A stretch of 64,000 nucleotides of DNA from NCBI GenBank assembly GCA_019096065.1, contig JAGUCH010000002.1, positions 11,172,501-11,236,500 of the forward strand, written 5' to 3'. Under the pieces are notes generated by a model that saw only the letters and a list, made by a program, of their open reading frames with translations, had not been told where the DNA came from and did not search any database. A program made the position numbers and the translations under genes. Source of the DNA: Paracyclopina nana (taxonomy: Eukaryota; Arthropoda; Copepoda; Cyclopoida; Cyclopettidae). Each line of letters starts with the position of its first letter. The stretch's first letter is position 1. This document shows positions 46,716 through 59,496 of the stretch, in pieces.

Positions 46716-48072
46716 TTAAGCTTTCATCTGCCGTTTCACATTAGCCAAAATGTAGGGAGTCACGTAGTCGGCCAGCCTTAGTCCGGCCTCGCTGAGGCGC
46801 AGCCTATCTTGTGAAATTATCAACGTACCTTCTCCGACAAAGGCCTCGCAAAATGGGTCGTCTTTCACAAGGTCATTAACTGACAAGTGATTCTTAGCCG
46901 TCACGCGAGCCAAGTTATTGCTTTCCAATCCCGATACGGTTCTTAATGAGGTAGCTAAAAGCTCAGCAACAACATCAAAGGTGCTTTGTCTCTCCACTCT
47001 TTTCAATCCTCTCCCAGTGGCCTCCACTGCAGCCATCCAATCGTTCGGAGGCGGAATGTTGATGGTGGATAAACGATGGCCGTTGCAATGATACCTTCCA
47101 TGCGCTCCGGGACCAATACCCAGAAAATTGCCACCTCGCCAATACCACAAGTTGTGCTGCCCTTGCGTTTCCTCCGAGGTTGAGAAACTGGACACTTCAT
47201 ACTGATCTAGTCCAAATGAGCGTATGGCACTGATCGTACTCTCGTACAAATCTGCCTTTTCCTGTTCACTTGGCATGCAAACTTTTGTGCTGTTCGCTGC
47301 CTCTTTCCACAATTTGGTTCCCCTTTCCAGCGTTAACTCGTATAAAGATATGTGCGGGAGATTAGGACAGGTTTCCAGGAGCCTGGTTATCTCGCTCCTC
47401 CAGCTTTCAGAAGTCTGCTTAGGTCTCCCAAATATGAGATCCACACTTAACGAAGTGAGGCTTCTCTGCATCACCATCGTGCTCAGTTTTTCGAGTAGTT
47501 TGAGAGCAGTTTTCGAATCATGGTCCCTATTCATCCACGCCAAGTCTTTGTCTGCAAGGGACTGGGCTAAATACTTCCAAAATGTGCGCTTTCAGAGGTA
47601 AGTCTCCTCACCTGAATGCCCAATGATAATCTGCTGACGCCTGCCTCGATGAATTGCTCTAGGAGAGCTTGGGTTAAGTCGCCAGGATTAGCTTCCAGCG
47701 TGATCTCATCTATATCTCCGAGGGTTTGCCCAGTGCACACCAGCAGGTCATTAATTATTTTCTGCAAGCACTCCAGGGTTAGCTGGAATGAGCTCTGCTT
47801 CAATAACACACTCCTACCTTCACTAGAGTTGGTGCCATTAGGCTCGGAGTACCGCCGCCAAAGTAGATGGTAGTAAGCTTTTTAACTTTAGCATCGCCTA
47901 TCAGCCAAGCGCCTTCCTTGGATATGCAGTCGGCCATTCTTCCGAATGAGCCCCCATACCCGCTCACCGCATACTTGTTGAAATTGCAGTAGTTGCAAAT
48001 TTTGTTGCAAAATGGCCAATGAACGTAAACACTCGCGTGGTCATTTCGCGGAATAATTTTTGAATATCTCAT
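46716..48072 (-). CDS. RSAD1: RSAD1/HemW-like radical SAM protein
   Basis: Exons 48072-47818, 47761-47612 and 47561-46716 join in phase 0 to 416 aa. Start MRYSKIIPRN. VYVHWPFCNKICNYCNF carries the radical-SAM CxxxCxxC (C22, C26, C29) and the HemW-type extra aromatic-Cys. Further motifs: YFGGGTPSLM, EITLEANPGDLT, GVSRLSLGIQS, SVDLIFGRP and the HemW segment HNLWYWRGGNFLGIGPGAHG. HemW proteins bind heme and an iron-sulfur cluster and are thought to deliver heme; vertebrate RSAD1 is mitochondrial. No clear targeting peptide precedes the ATG, so an upstream start or exon is possible. The gene is convergent with CILK1; stops are 196 bp apart. Confidence 0.9.
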
Positions 48073-48171
48073 TTTGTCGGAAAAAAAAAAAGTAAACACG
48101 GCGAGGTTGCAGGATAAAAAGCTGTAATGTTGCGATAAATTAAAAATAATTAGACGTCACAAGAGTCAAGA

Positions 48172-49492
48172 TTAATCCATTAATGGCTCGTGGCCCAATA
48201 TGCGTAGGAATTCATTGAAATTATAGTCGTAGAGCTCAAAATCGAGCTGATACGCTCTATAAACAGCCAAAAGCAGTGGTCTAGGCACTGTTGAATAAAA
48301 CTTGATTAGGAGCTCTTGCTTTGACTTTTCTTTTTCCTTTGCATCATTTCCTTGTGAGGTCACCGATTTCCTCTCATGGGATGATGGAGCATACTTTTCG
48401 AAATCAACTTTGGACCATACATACTGAAATTCCTCTTCAGACTCCAGCTTGCCCACAACATCATAAGAGAATGTGCACGGAGAGCATGTAGTCCAAAAGG
48501 TTGACCAATGTCGCGTGAAACCGTGATCTATGTGAGCCAAATTATAGAAGAGAAGCCTCTTTGGCATATGAAATAATCTTACCGTGGTCGTTGCCTATTA
48601 CCAAGACCTTGGAGAGAAACTCCACAAAAGTCATGGTCGAGTTCCTTTCTGTCTGTTCTGACGTTGATCCAATCTCGGCCTGTGGGAAGAGATACTCATC
48701 TCCTTCATCGTCATCTTTTCCCAAAAGTGATTTTATCCTTCGTTTTTTGCCAGCTTCCACCTCCTTTCTGAAAGCCTCCTCTATTTTGTGCAAGCCTTTA
48801 TCCATATCTCTGTGTGGGGGCCGAAAGTATATTTTTTCCAGGTAGCATGACAAAAGCCTCTCCATAGGGTGTCTCACGAACATGAAAGTGAATCCGTGCT
48901 TTTGAACGCATCGCAGTTCATCCTCTGACTACAAAGAAAACCCTCTGAAAATTGAGGCATTTAATTTTCTAACCCGATTACATGAGGCTTGAGAAAGGTT
49001 CTCTTAGTGAAGTGTTGCAATTCACTGCCATTCAATTCCAGACCAAGGAATCCTCTTCCAAATGATGTTGATGCAACCTTGTACACGTAGCACATTGCAA
49101 CGTTGGTCTTTCTTGACATGTAATAATGCTCAGTATTTAAGTGCTCCACATACGGATTTCCAACTACAACCAATACTGTCAAGAAGATCGTTAAAAAACC
49201 TCAGACCCATTAACTTACACACGTAGTCTTCTTTGGTTTCACTATGAGTAACATTATATTTGCGACAGACATCACGAATTCTCTTATTTCTTGCTGCAAA
49301 AACCTCTTCCAGTTCATGCACCTCAACACTAGGCTCAACTTTAGGATCTCCTCCACTAGGATGAAGAGCCATCATCCAGAAGAAGCCCGTTGCCAAGAGA
49401 CTGGCAAGTAGCAGCACTGACGTTCGGTCACCCGAGACACTCAAAACGAACAGCCTAAGTGATCGCGTGTCCAAAGTAAGAGTTCCGGTCAT
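48172..49492 (-). CDS. Golgi carbohydrate sulfotransferase (HNK-1/chondroitin sulfotransferase family)
   Basis: Exons 49492-49219, 49163-48982, 48928-48583 and 48527-48172 join in phase to 385 aa. A type II signal anchor (LLLASLLATGFFWMMAL) follows a short cytoplasmic N-terminus. The 5'-phosphosulfate-binding loop is AMCYVYKVASTSF (about 114-126), and the 3'-phosphate-binding segment is FMFVRHPMERLLSCYLEK (about 167-184). The C-terminal CSPCTFSYDVVGKLE block is typical of the CHST8-14 type. It transfers sulfate from PAPS to glycans in the Golgi lumen; the acceptor cannot be told from sequence. A Lys/Glu-rich insertion (about 200-235) is longer than usual. It lies 100 bp upstream of RSAD1 on the same strand. 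Confidence 0.88.
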
Positions 49493-49739
49493 GTTAGCTG
49501 TTTGTGTTCATATTGACAAGTGCAAGTTGTAGCAGACCGCTATGCAGGGGTTTCAATCACAGTTGGTAATTGATGATGCTATCTCTCGTGCTCCACAAGC
49601 AACAGTAGCAGTACATTTATAAAAGGGCTCTCCCACTTTAGCATGAAACGTACTTAGGCTCGCTGCTGACTTTAGATAAATAATTGTCTATTTGACATAA
49701 CAAGCATGGTAGTAGCAGTAGAACCAACTCATCTACCCT

Positions 49740-49745
49740 TTTATT
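49740..49745 (-). terminator. Polyadenylation signal of the USP36-like gene
   Basis: AATAAA on the minus strand lies 83 bases after the stop at 49829 and upstream of the sulfotransferase gene. Confidence 0.6.
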
Positions 49746-49828
49746 GTAAAAGGGTAGTCAGCGGGCAAGGATGAAACAAGATTAGTGTAAAGAATCTATT
49801 TCGTTTCGCCAACCAGACACAACAGCAA

Positions 49829-52609
49829 TCACCTCCGGCGACGGAATGAGTCTCTATGGTGATTGGAGCCGTAGCCATTGCCAGAAGAAAAGCTATTGCT
49901 GCGGTGGTGGCTGTCGTGAAAGCTATTGCCACCATAGCTTTGCCGTCGGGAATATTGCTTGTTATCCCGATGATTGTTGTAGTGACGTTGATCGTAGGAA
50001 TGGTAGTTGTGATCGCGATAGCGATAGTCTCTTTGCCGGTTTTGACGGTTGTCATGCTCCCAATGATTGCGGTGACGGAAGGAAGGGGAATTCGAGAGGG
50101 ATTGGGAGCGACCATACTCAGACTGCCGGGACTGGTTTTGCCTGTCTTGCTGAGCCTGGAATAGATTTTCTGTAGTCTTCCTATGTTGAAGTGGAGGCTG
50201 GTCGTGCCTCTTGATCTTTTTCGAGCGACCCCGATCAAACTCAGCATCGTAGTCATCATTGTCATTGCGCTCGTCCACGCTCGGCCGTTTACGCGAAAGT
50301 TTCTCGCGATTGGCCTCAGAGTCGAGCGATCTCTTCATGCTTGATGACGACGAGGATGTGGACGAGTAGGACGCCGGAGTGGAGGGTCCACTGGCTGAAG
50401 AGCTGGTAGATGCGGTCGTAGGCACATTATTAGAGGTAGATTCTTCTTCGATAGCTTTCTGCAGCGGCGTCACAGTCCATTTTGAGGAGGATGCACTCTC
50501 CTCAGACATGGCCGACGATGGCCTCACCACAACCGCACCTGAGGTTGACTGACTCTGAGGAGTGACCACCCAATGTCCTCCCGTTGACCCACCAGAGTTG
50601 TCACTGTGTATGGATGGGTTGTGATGGTCTACGTCAGTCACGGTCCAGTTTCTGTTGGTGGCTTTCACGGGCTGGGGAGAGTTGCTGGCCTTCTCATTGA
50701 TGCACTTGATAGAGACCGAGCGAGGAACAAAAGAAGGCTGAGCTTTCTCGAGAGGCTTGACATTGCTGCAACTGGACTCAGACTCATCATCATCGTCGTA
50801 GGGCACAAGACCTTTGCTTGTCCCATTGGTTTTCACAACACCATTCTTGTGGGATGAGGAGACCACAGACTTGGCAACATCCGCAGCAGCAGCCACAATG
50901 TTCTTGGCTGCCATTGACACAACACCGAGCTTGTTGACAACACTGCCATTGGCGCTGATGACTTTAGGCTTGTTCAAAATCGTCGGCATTGCATGACCAC
51001 TTGTCGTGGTTTCGCTAGGAGCAGTGGCTTTAAGGATGGATGGTGTCTTGGGCAGACTAACTGATGCAGGAGCCCTTGCCACAGATGACGGTGTTGATCC
51101 AGGCACCTTTGAAACCTGGTTCGTCCAAGACGAGCGTGTCATCTCGTAAAACACAACGTATGACGCTGTATTGAGAACTTGGTTCAGTGGGATGGCTCGC
51201 ACGGAGGCATCGTCAAACTGGAAAAATTGCCCGTTAGCTGCTTCGCCAATGGCTGTGTAATGGCCACAATTGGGAGAAGGGCCCACGTGAGTAATCATGG
51301 AGACAAGCTTGTACTGGACCACGTCAGCTGGTCCAGAGCCATGCGGGTATACAAATGGGGCCACATTCAGGTTCCTGCTCAGCTGAACTGGCTTCCCAAT
51401 CTTGCCCCCCAAGAGACTGAATCTCTTGAGCTGGATGCACAGTACGGCCGGTGGCCGTTCAATGTAGCACCTTCGCTTGGCAGGTACTTTGATTTTGCAT
51501 TTTTCGCACTTGTACAAGCTCGCCTCGTCCCCGGCATGTCCCAGTTTTTCTTGTCGAAAGAAATGCTGCAAAGCCTCATCCACGGTGGAGGCTTGTCGAA
51601 TGTCCACGAGAATGTCCATGAAGTGTTGAAACGTCGTTGACACATACTTGCATCTGAGGCAAGTGACGTCCTGTCTCATGTAACCGCCAAAAATCTGGTT
51701 GAAAGGTGTCGTCTCTTTGGTGGCCGCATCCAAAGACTTGCTGGCTTGAACACTGTTTAGGTAGGACCTCTGAAGCGCGTCAATGAGGTATCTGTAAAAA
51801 AATGAATTAGCACACTGAAGACTGGGAGATTTGTTCAAGATTGCTACCTTAGAAACTCGTGAGCGTCCTCTTGCCTGCCCTGGACCATGTGCTTACAGAT
51901 GACTTTCAGCTTTTCGTAGATTCTGTTGGGTCTGATGACATTAGCTCTGAGTGTATCCCGGAGAGTGTGCGCCAAGGCGCAAACAATGCAGCTCTGCATG
52001 AATCCATTTGCAATGGAGGATGACGAGCATCGGGGCATATGTTGACTGGCGCAGCTATTCTGAAGGTAGTTGAACAGGGCGGGGGTGTGGAACAAGGCCT
52101 GCAGCGTGGAATTTAGGTAGCAGGTGTTGCCAACGTTGGCCATGCCCGCGCCAGCGGATCTGATCTTGGTGTACCCCACTTCAACCTCCGAAGGATTGAA
52201 GAAAGTGACCTAAAGCAAATAATTTGAAGCACCTTTCAGCCTTATTGCTCAGCAAGAGAAATACCTTTGGACGCGGTATAGCAGCACTCGAGTTGCCATT
52301 ATTTTCATTCGCGGTCTGGTCAGCTGAATTCTTGGCTTCCACCTTGAGCTGAGGATTCAGCACAATCACCCTTTGCAGCTGCGTGGTGGGCGTTTTGCGT
52401 CCGCCGGGACTCGCATCAGTTCGGGTGGGTGCGTCAAACTGAATGTTGCCCAAGAGACTGTGCTTGGAGGAGGCTTGCAGCTTTTGGTCAATGAAGGAGT
52501 ACGGTCTCGCGGAGGCGCTATTCCCGCCGCGAATGAGGCCCTCCTTCTTGTGGTCGCCGAACGTCCTCTGAAGCACCGAGGAAATCGGATCAGAAGTTGA
52601 CGCGGGCAT
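49829..52609 (-). CDS. USP36: Ubiquitin carboxyl-terminal hydrolase, USP36/USP42-like
   Basis: Exons 52609-52265, 52209-51848 and 51791-49829 join in phase to 889 aa, starting [10 protein letters not shown]. The catalytic domain runs from about 136 to 440. Cys box: [18 protein letters not shown] with nucleophile C145; QEDAHEFLR follows. Zinc-ribbon cysteines are C280/C283 and C331/C334. His box: [13 protein letters not shown] with H413, then SYVVFYEM. This set is typical of USP36/USP42 (Drosophila scrawny). USP36 acts in the nucleolus on histone H2B and rRNA-processing factors. The tail of ~440 residues is Ser-rich then strongly basic, ending in an Arg/His/Asn/Tyr/Ser-rich stretch and FRRRR, consistent with nucleolar or RNA binding. 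The reading frame extends upstream of the chosen ATG without evidence that it is used. Confidence 0.9.
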
Positions 52610-53092
52610 CGCTCCGATCGGACAAGTCAACAATTGACAACGAACATGAGCCGAAATGAGAAAAGAGCCGAATTCCACCACGTTTTGTTTGCTGTCGACC
52701 TCGGCAATGTTACTCGCCGCAGCGTCATTGACGGTTCGAATTTTCAAGTCGATCCAACTATTCAAGGAGGAAATGATGGCACATTTCCGACTTTAACTTG
52801 TACTTCAGCGTGAACTGAAAACCTATGGGGGGAAAATAATTTCTTTCGCTTCTACTCAATAGAAAACCTATGTTTAGAGAGCACAGCTTGAGGGAACTAA
52901 AGCATACATTGGAAAAATGTTTGCCTTAGAAATCGTTAGACCGTTAGTCCAACATTCTTATCTGCCCGAGAAGCCAAACTTGCCTGCCGCAGGGTCTCGC
53001 AAAATGACCTTGAAAGTAGTGAACCAGTCTCTACGCAGTAACGTAGGCACTTGCAAACATTAGCGCTCTGCTAAGCTCCTTAACAAATTAAT

Positions 53093-53244
53093 ATAGGATT
53101 ATACACCTCTAGGCTGGAGGATAACACGAATTATTTTTTAGTATCAAGTGACAGATCACGAGTGAGCGGAGCGAACGAGTGATTGGCACGAGATACTAAA
53201 AAATAATGAGTGTTATCCGACAGCCTAGAGGTGTATAATCCTAT
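53093..53244. mobile_element. Foldback MITE, ~152 bp
   Basis: The left arm (53093-53149) begins ATAGGATTATACACCTCTAG and the right arm (about 53191-53244) is its near-perfect complement ending AGAGGTGTATAATCCTAT. The loop is about 40 bases. The element is almost all terminal inverted repeat. No clean target duplication can be assigned. Confidence 0.75.
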
Positions 53245-53778
53245 TACTATTGACTCCTCATTCAAAACATTCGAGCGACGCCTAGCGGAAAAATTCGGGT
53301 CGTAACGTAGGCGAAAATTGAATAAAGGCGATGTACCTTTTTTAAGGCAAAATTAAAAAGTAGTAGTATCTCGATCCCTCAATGACAAGATTTTCACCTA
53401 CTATTTTGATGACTAACGTCCGATAGCTGCCTCGCTAGTTGATTGTTATTGTTATGAATGAGGAGTCTATTAGCTGGCCCCCAACATTTCAAGCATTGGC
53501 TAAAATTGAATTTAGGAAAGTTTTTAGGCTTATTTTTTGCAATATATGCCTTAAATTTTGCGATTCGCTTTATTCCAGATAGCGAGCGTGAGCTCATCAA
53601 AGCTGACCCAGCGGTCTAGCCGTCAAAGTGCGCCTGTTGCCATTGCGTCTTGCCACTATGCCGAGCCGGCCCGTTCGGCCATGTTGTTGCAGCGCTTGCT
53701 AGTCGCCAGCTTACTGCTACTGCTACTGCAGTAGCTATTTGACCCAGCTCCTACGCAATTTTTTCACAATTGAATTAA

Positions 53779-53852
53779 TGGCTCAGTGGTAGGGCATCGG
53801 CGTGCTAGCTGGGTGCCCTGGGTTCGATTCTTGCTGCCTCCTTCCTTTTTTT
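53779..53852 (+). repeat. tRNA-derived SINE head with A and B boxes and T-run
   Basis: TGGCTCAGTGG (53779-53789) fits the Pol III A box and GGTTCGATTC (53821-53830) the B box, with normal spacing. A T run at 53846-53852 could stop Pol III. Anticodon-stem pairing is poor, so a SINE head or tRNA pseudogene is more likely than a working tRNA. Confidence 0.5.
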
Positions 53853-54629
53853 CGTTGATTCAAATAAAATAGGTGGCGCAAGGATCTAGTGAGGTGTAAT
53901 GATCATTATCCACTTGTAGATGCATAATGTTCATTATCCTCCTCCAGATCAAACAACAATGAAAAATCATGGAAATTATACGGTCGCAGCTTATGTACTG
54001 CTCAGCCGTCTCAGCTAATAGTAATTTGACTTACAGAGTTCGCCCTTTTAAGTAAGCTATGTCATAGAGTTTTTGCTAAATCCACTGTGTCATTTTGGAA
54101 GCTCGGCTGTTTTCATGGGTTCGAGTTTTAGCTTGGATTGATAGCTTGAATTTGATTTCCGACTTGCGCTGCATGACCTGACATTTTAGCGAAACCCTCT
54201 ATAATTGTGAGTTCAGCTAAATTTGTATTGTCTGCGATCTTGACAAACGTTTTAGGGCATTTAACTGATGGAACTGGCTGGAGGAGAACACAAATAATTT
54301 TTTATAGTCAAGAAACACCACTGCACTGTACGGCGCTATGAATTCTAAAGCTGACAATGGTCATCGTTTTTTAAGTGCGTGCGGTATTTAGTATGTTAGA
54401 ATACAAAATATACCGCACAATATTTGTAAATCATTAATAAATCATAGAAAAGTAAAATGCATATCTGTAACGGAGGAAGCAGATAATATGAATTTCTTTA
54501 AAACTGGCTCTGTTTAGCACAAAGTGAAATGAATTTGCATTAAAATAATTGCCTGTTGAATTTTCTCAAACGTATCTGCATTGCTTTGCTGCGGTATTTA
54601 GAAGTGTGCGGTATTTAGTATATACGGTA

Positions 54630-56060
54630 ACCTCTCCCAAGATGGTTTTTTTTCATTTTTTCACTGAGTCGGGACAAAGGTTAGAACTTACAAATAAAAA
54701 ATAAAAATAAATGACTTATTTTGTTTGAAGCCAGATATTGTCCGTAAAAGCTTGCTAATTCTGGCCGTTTGTTTAACATGCTTGAGATTCATGGCCTAAA
54801 AATGAAATATCAAAATTACAATGTATAGTGAACAATATTTGTAATTAATTGTCATTTTTTTGATTTGGAAATGTCTGTGGGTACCTCTTTAGAAACATTT
54901 TAAGATTTTTGATAATGTAGTTTCACTATGAAATCTAAGTTTCTGAATAATAAACTGAAAATGCCTGAACTAAAAATGAAATTTTATTATGGAATTGGGG
55001 TATGAGGAGCAACGTTTGTTACTTTCATCGCGAGGTGTGATTAATTTTAGCTTTTTGGGGCAAAAAAAATATTCATACTAGGTCGTTTTTATGGGTTCAA
55101 TTTTTGTCTTGATAAGGATTTCCGACGTACTCTGCATATGACCTGACCTTTACATAAGCCCTTAATCAAGCATAAATTGATATTTAAGCTTGATTAGCAC
55201 TGTCTCTGATTCAACAAACTTCTTTTAAGGTGCTAATAAGGTGTACTAAGCCTTTTGTAATGTATTTATGGAATAGAAATCCAAAACACCATTAATATTT
55301 TTTGTTCCATTTTTCAATTGAAGTAATTCTTATTTTATGAAAAAAAATATTTTATGAAGTAAAAATGTCTCTGAATGTACTAGAAAAGAGAAATCCCCAT
55401 TTTTTCCACATTCAAGCTTGAATAGCTCAGCGGCTATGGGGTCAGTTCAACCTAGGCTACCTGCCATAATGTGTGGCTTGATCAGAGCTTTCCAGAGAGC
55501 CAAAGATTTATGCCAAAACCATCAACCGCAAAAAAGTTTTCTTAATAAAAACAGTTTTGAGCATTTTCTCTTTCAGCTGACAAACCAATAAGCCTAGTGA
55601 AAATAATTTGCTGTCGAAAAACTCCTCATGAACCAGTAGTCAAGTGGTAAAAAAAATTTTTTTGATCAGCCTTGCCTAGCTACACCTGGCTCCTGCATCG
55701 ACTCTTAATATGTTGTGAACAATTTTTATTTTAGTCATTTTTTGTTTTGACTGCATCTGGGGGTACTTCCATTATGAAGTTTTATGATTTTTGGAAAAAT
55801 TGGTACTTGTTGCAAGAATTAAGTTTTTATGTTTCATAATTCATTTTTCACCTCTGAAAATGAAATATTGTTATAATTATTGGCTGAGGAAAGTAACTTT
55901 ATTTTAACTTTAATGAGGTTTGATTGCTTTCTAGGATACTGTTATTTTTAAATTATATTATAAATTATAATAAAAATACATCAGCTTTGTTTAAACTTTA
56001 TTATGCCGTTATTTTGGCAAAATATTTGAGAGAAATACTGAGAAACTGATAATTTTTATA
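54630..56060. repeat. Mosaic of dispersed repeats shared with 2.3-2.7 kb and 26.7-27.7 kb
   Basis: 54.63-54.84 kb and 55.71-55.92 kb match successive parts of 2.3-2.7 kb in direct orientation (GCCAGATATTGTCCGT; GCATCTGGGGGTACTTC). 55.39-55.70 kb matches 27.48-27.70 and 26.69-26.77 kb inverted. The order suggests one element interrupted by another. Confidence 0.55.
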
Positions 56061-56199
56061 TTGGTGTAGGATGGCTTTTGGTACCAATATACCGATTCCG
56101 AAGTCAAAATCTGAAAAATGATTTTACAAATACCACATATTTGCAAATTTCATCATAATATCGCGCGTTATTTTGCTGATAATAATGCAGGTGAACAGG

Positions 56200-56520
56200 G
56201 CCTAAGTTTCATCAATATTGCTTCAAAATCAAGTTTTGCCCCTTGGAGCACATTGGGCATTACAACTTTTATTTTTTGGAGGTCTAACATTGCACAAACA
56301 ATGGGAACATAAATGTAGTTCAATATGTTCCAAAGTTTTAGTACATAAGAATTTCACAAACTTCGGGGGGCCCATAACTCCACTCCCAGGGGTCCAAGGG
56401 AAAAACCCTTTGGCAAAGTGAACCCCCTAGGGTAGACCCTCCAAATGGTCCATAACATTTCCAGAAAGCTTTCTGTGACACTTGACTCACTCTTCCCTTT
56501 TGTGAGATTTCAACTCTTAA
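56200..56520. repeat. Inverted copy of the repeat at ~1.96-2.29 kb
   Basis: CCAAATGGTCCATAACATTT and CCAGAAAGCTTTCTG correspond to the complement of the 2.03-2.06 kb region. Coding frames here are fragments driven by the repeat. Confidence 0.55.
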
Positions 56521-57042
56521 TTTTTAGTTACATAAAAGAGGTCTGAATATAGCGCTGTGGTAGGGTATTTACCGAACTGCGAAAAATTATCTGAAACATT
56601 ATTTCACCGTTCCCCACCTAGGACACCTATCCAGAGACTTAGCACCTATCTACTAGAATATGTAAAAACTACAAGTACTTTTACGTATGTCTACTTTTCA
56701 GCAATAGAAAAAGAGCTTTTTGTACAAATGCACCTCAAAATAATTTATTATTAATAATTTATTATTTTGTGATCTTCAAAATCATGGACGATAGAGAATT
56801 GTTTCGGAGCGTTTCGAGAACAAAGCGTAGCGAGACGCAAATAGAATAGAATCTCCGTTCTATCATCGGAAGATCACCATTAGCAAACGAACGTAAATAT
56901 CTTAAGAAAAAGGAAACGGGACAAAAAGCTTATGCTACATGGGGAAACCCTACTTGGCAAAATGCCATAGGGTCAACAGCAGCCGTTGCAAAACAGTAAA
57001 GAGCAGAATTTCAAGCAGAAAGGTCTAGCTAGACCCAAAAAG

Positions 57043-59496
57043 ATGGAAGACAAAGAAATGTGCATGAACTGGTGAGATTCTTAGCGTAATCAGTGCTTTT
57101 ATTTAAGCTAATAGAGAGATTTTCAGCAAACGGGACATTCCATGTACGAATTATCGTATGCATACTGCCCACTGCACAAGGCACATAACCTTGTGTGCCA
57201 AATGCAATGAGCCCATTCCAAAGAAGGATTTTGACGCCCATAAATGTGATCATGTTGAGCTGCAGGCCGAAGAAGTTGCGAAAAAAGCTCCCATTAGCGT
57301 GCAGAAAAGCACCGTGGGGAAAAAACCTATTGAGGTGAGAGTGAAAAAAATTCCTTTAACCTTGGCCTCTCTTGATTGTACGTTTGTCCTCTTTTTTGTA
57401 ATAACTTTATCTGTTGTTGTAGAAGGTCACTTTTAGTGGAACAAGGCCAAAGTTGGCTGCTATGCCTCAACAACCTGATGCAATTTGCCAATTTTGTCAC
57501 CTCGAGTTCCCAAGGGCGGACATTCCTGATCATGAAAATTACTGCGGAAGTCGAACCGAAAGGTGTCCAGAGTGCTCAGATTATGTGATGCTCAAGGATT
57601 GGAAAAAGCACGAAGAAATGAGGCTGTATCATGGTAACATCGCAAAATGCATCAAACTTGCCTAAATTACGCTTAATTTATGTCACTGCAGAGCTTGCCA
57701 AAAAGCCTTCTTCCGAGGTTTTCAAGCATAGTGAGGAGCAGAGATCAATCCAAAGAAGTGCTTCTGGTCGTAGCTTGCAATATGTGTCTTCAGCCAGGAG
57801 AGCCAGCCAATCGAACCTTTTTAAGGTTGGGGACGATTTTGATACCCCGTCCAGGTTCAACAATCCATTTGGAGGCGAATACAGCAGGAGTGCAACATCC
57901 AAGTCACTCAAAAGCCTTCTAGACGAATCGTCCCTGCATCAGGGATCGAATAGCTTTGTAATAATCATAGATACTGAAATTTTCCTCTGTTTTCATTCAG
58001 CTTTCACAGCGCAAATATTCATCGGATAATTACAAGGTGGAAAGAAGCAGCTCGACCACATTCAGTAGCTCCCATTTGCGCAATTATTCTGCGTCATCTT
58101 CGCGTCGACTCGAAAGACGCAATTCTGGGACGTTCACCTACAAGACCAGCTATAATGAAGTGAACAACAATAACACTCCTGACAACGATGATGTTGATGC
58201 ACTTAGCAGCAATGTGGGAATGTGGAACACTTCGATTGAAGAGCAAAAACGGATACTGATGGAGATTGAGAAGCAAAAACAGGCAAAAAGTAGCGTATCA
58301 ACAGCAGCTTCTACTACTTTGTCTTCTTCAGTCGACATTTCAAGCATGAGCAGCTCTTCCTCAAGATTGAGATCTTTGTCAAGAACTCGGAATGCAAGGA
58401 TTCGCTCTCCAAGCAGAGAAGTGGATTTGATTAGGTTCGACGATGACCCCTTAAATGTACCTGAGGCTAGAAAGCCGAGATCAATGCATCGACTTCAAGT
58501 TGCAGACAATAGGAGTTTTTCCTATGACATCCAAGCTCAAGAATCAAAGTCCTCATTTGAAAAAAGCACCAGATTTGACTCAGCTAATTATGACAATTAC
58601 ACTCCCTTTGTGAAGAAGAAAAAAGAGAGTAGCAGCATCGTGGACAAGTTTTTAAAGTCTGAAAGAAGCCAAAGCAGTAGGAGAAAGCAAAGTGCTGAGA
58701 AAAATCTTCGTTTTCAAGTTAATAGTAGTGATGATGATCTGGGCTTACCAGATTTAATGCCCTTTCCTGTGGGTGAAAGCCATACCAGGAAAACGTCTCT
58801 GCAACATTTTGACAATAGTTATAATGATAGGCCTGCGTTGCCCAAAAAGAGGTCTGTTGTGGACAAGTACATTAGCGAGCAGAATGTGGCCCCTCCGCCA
58901 AGAAGGCTTCCAATTGCTCCACAAGCTTCCAATGCCACAGGTGGAAGCTTGCTGCAACGCCAAGACTCTTATACCAACTTGTCCTCGCTCCAAGATGAAA
59001 TCAATTCAATGTTGACTAATCCCAGGGAGAGGAAGAGCAGTTTCAGCTCATCAGCAGTTGCAGCAGCTTCACCAAGGGTAGAAGTGACATCTTCCAAGTT
59101 GAGGTCCATTAGGGCGACGGCTTTGGCAGCGTCCATGCTGTCTGAGCCAGTGCCAAGGAGGAAAGTGTCCTCTGATGCTGTGACAACCGAGCTGAAGAGG
59201 GAAACATTGCGGGAAATGCTCAACAAGCTGAGGAAAGATCCTCTGGATGATGACCTGGACAAATGTGATGGTGAATACTTTCCTTGTGAATTTTGCGGTG
59301 ATCCCTACCCCGTGGAATACATCATGCGCCATCAGGTAATCGAATTTCGCAGATGAATGGCGCATAATCCTTATAATATTATTTCGTGCAGCTTTCTTGT
59401 GATTTAAACCCAAATCCTGTCACCGAGGGAAACGGGTTTGACTATTCGGAAATTGCTAGACGAGCTGCTGCAAACATGGCTTTGGCGAGGGAGTAA
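57043..59496 (+). CDS. TRAFD1: TRAFD1-like zinc-finger protein
   Basis: Exons 57043-57071, 57127-57334, 57423-57633, 57692-57957, 58001-59335 and 59392-59496 join in phase to 717 aa. The first exon encodes only MEDKEMCMN plus part of a Cys codon. The N-terminus has TRAF-type zinc fingers: CMNCKRDIP, H-x-x-HC, HITLCAKCNEPIPKKDFDAH, then CQFCHLEFPRADIPDHENYC and CPECSDYVMLKDWKKH. The middle is a long Ser/Arg-rich disordered region with a short coiled coil (SIEEQKRILMEIEKQKQ). A last finger, FPCEFCGDPYPVEYIMRHQ with LSCD in exon 6, closes the protein. TRAFD1 (FLN29) restrains innate immune signalling in mammals; that role here is inferred. Family identity rests on the N-terminal block; the Ser-rich part is not conserved. 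Confidence 0.82.

Larger units (their letters stand above)
52610..57042. other. Repeat-rich intergenic region
   Basis: No supported gene. It contains a foldback MITE at 53.1 kb, a tRNA-derived segment with Pol III boxes at 53.8 kb and diverged copies of families also present at 2-2.7 kb and 26-28 kb. Frames are short. The last ~60 bases lead into the TRAFD1-like gene. Confidence 0.6.
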
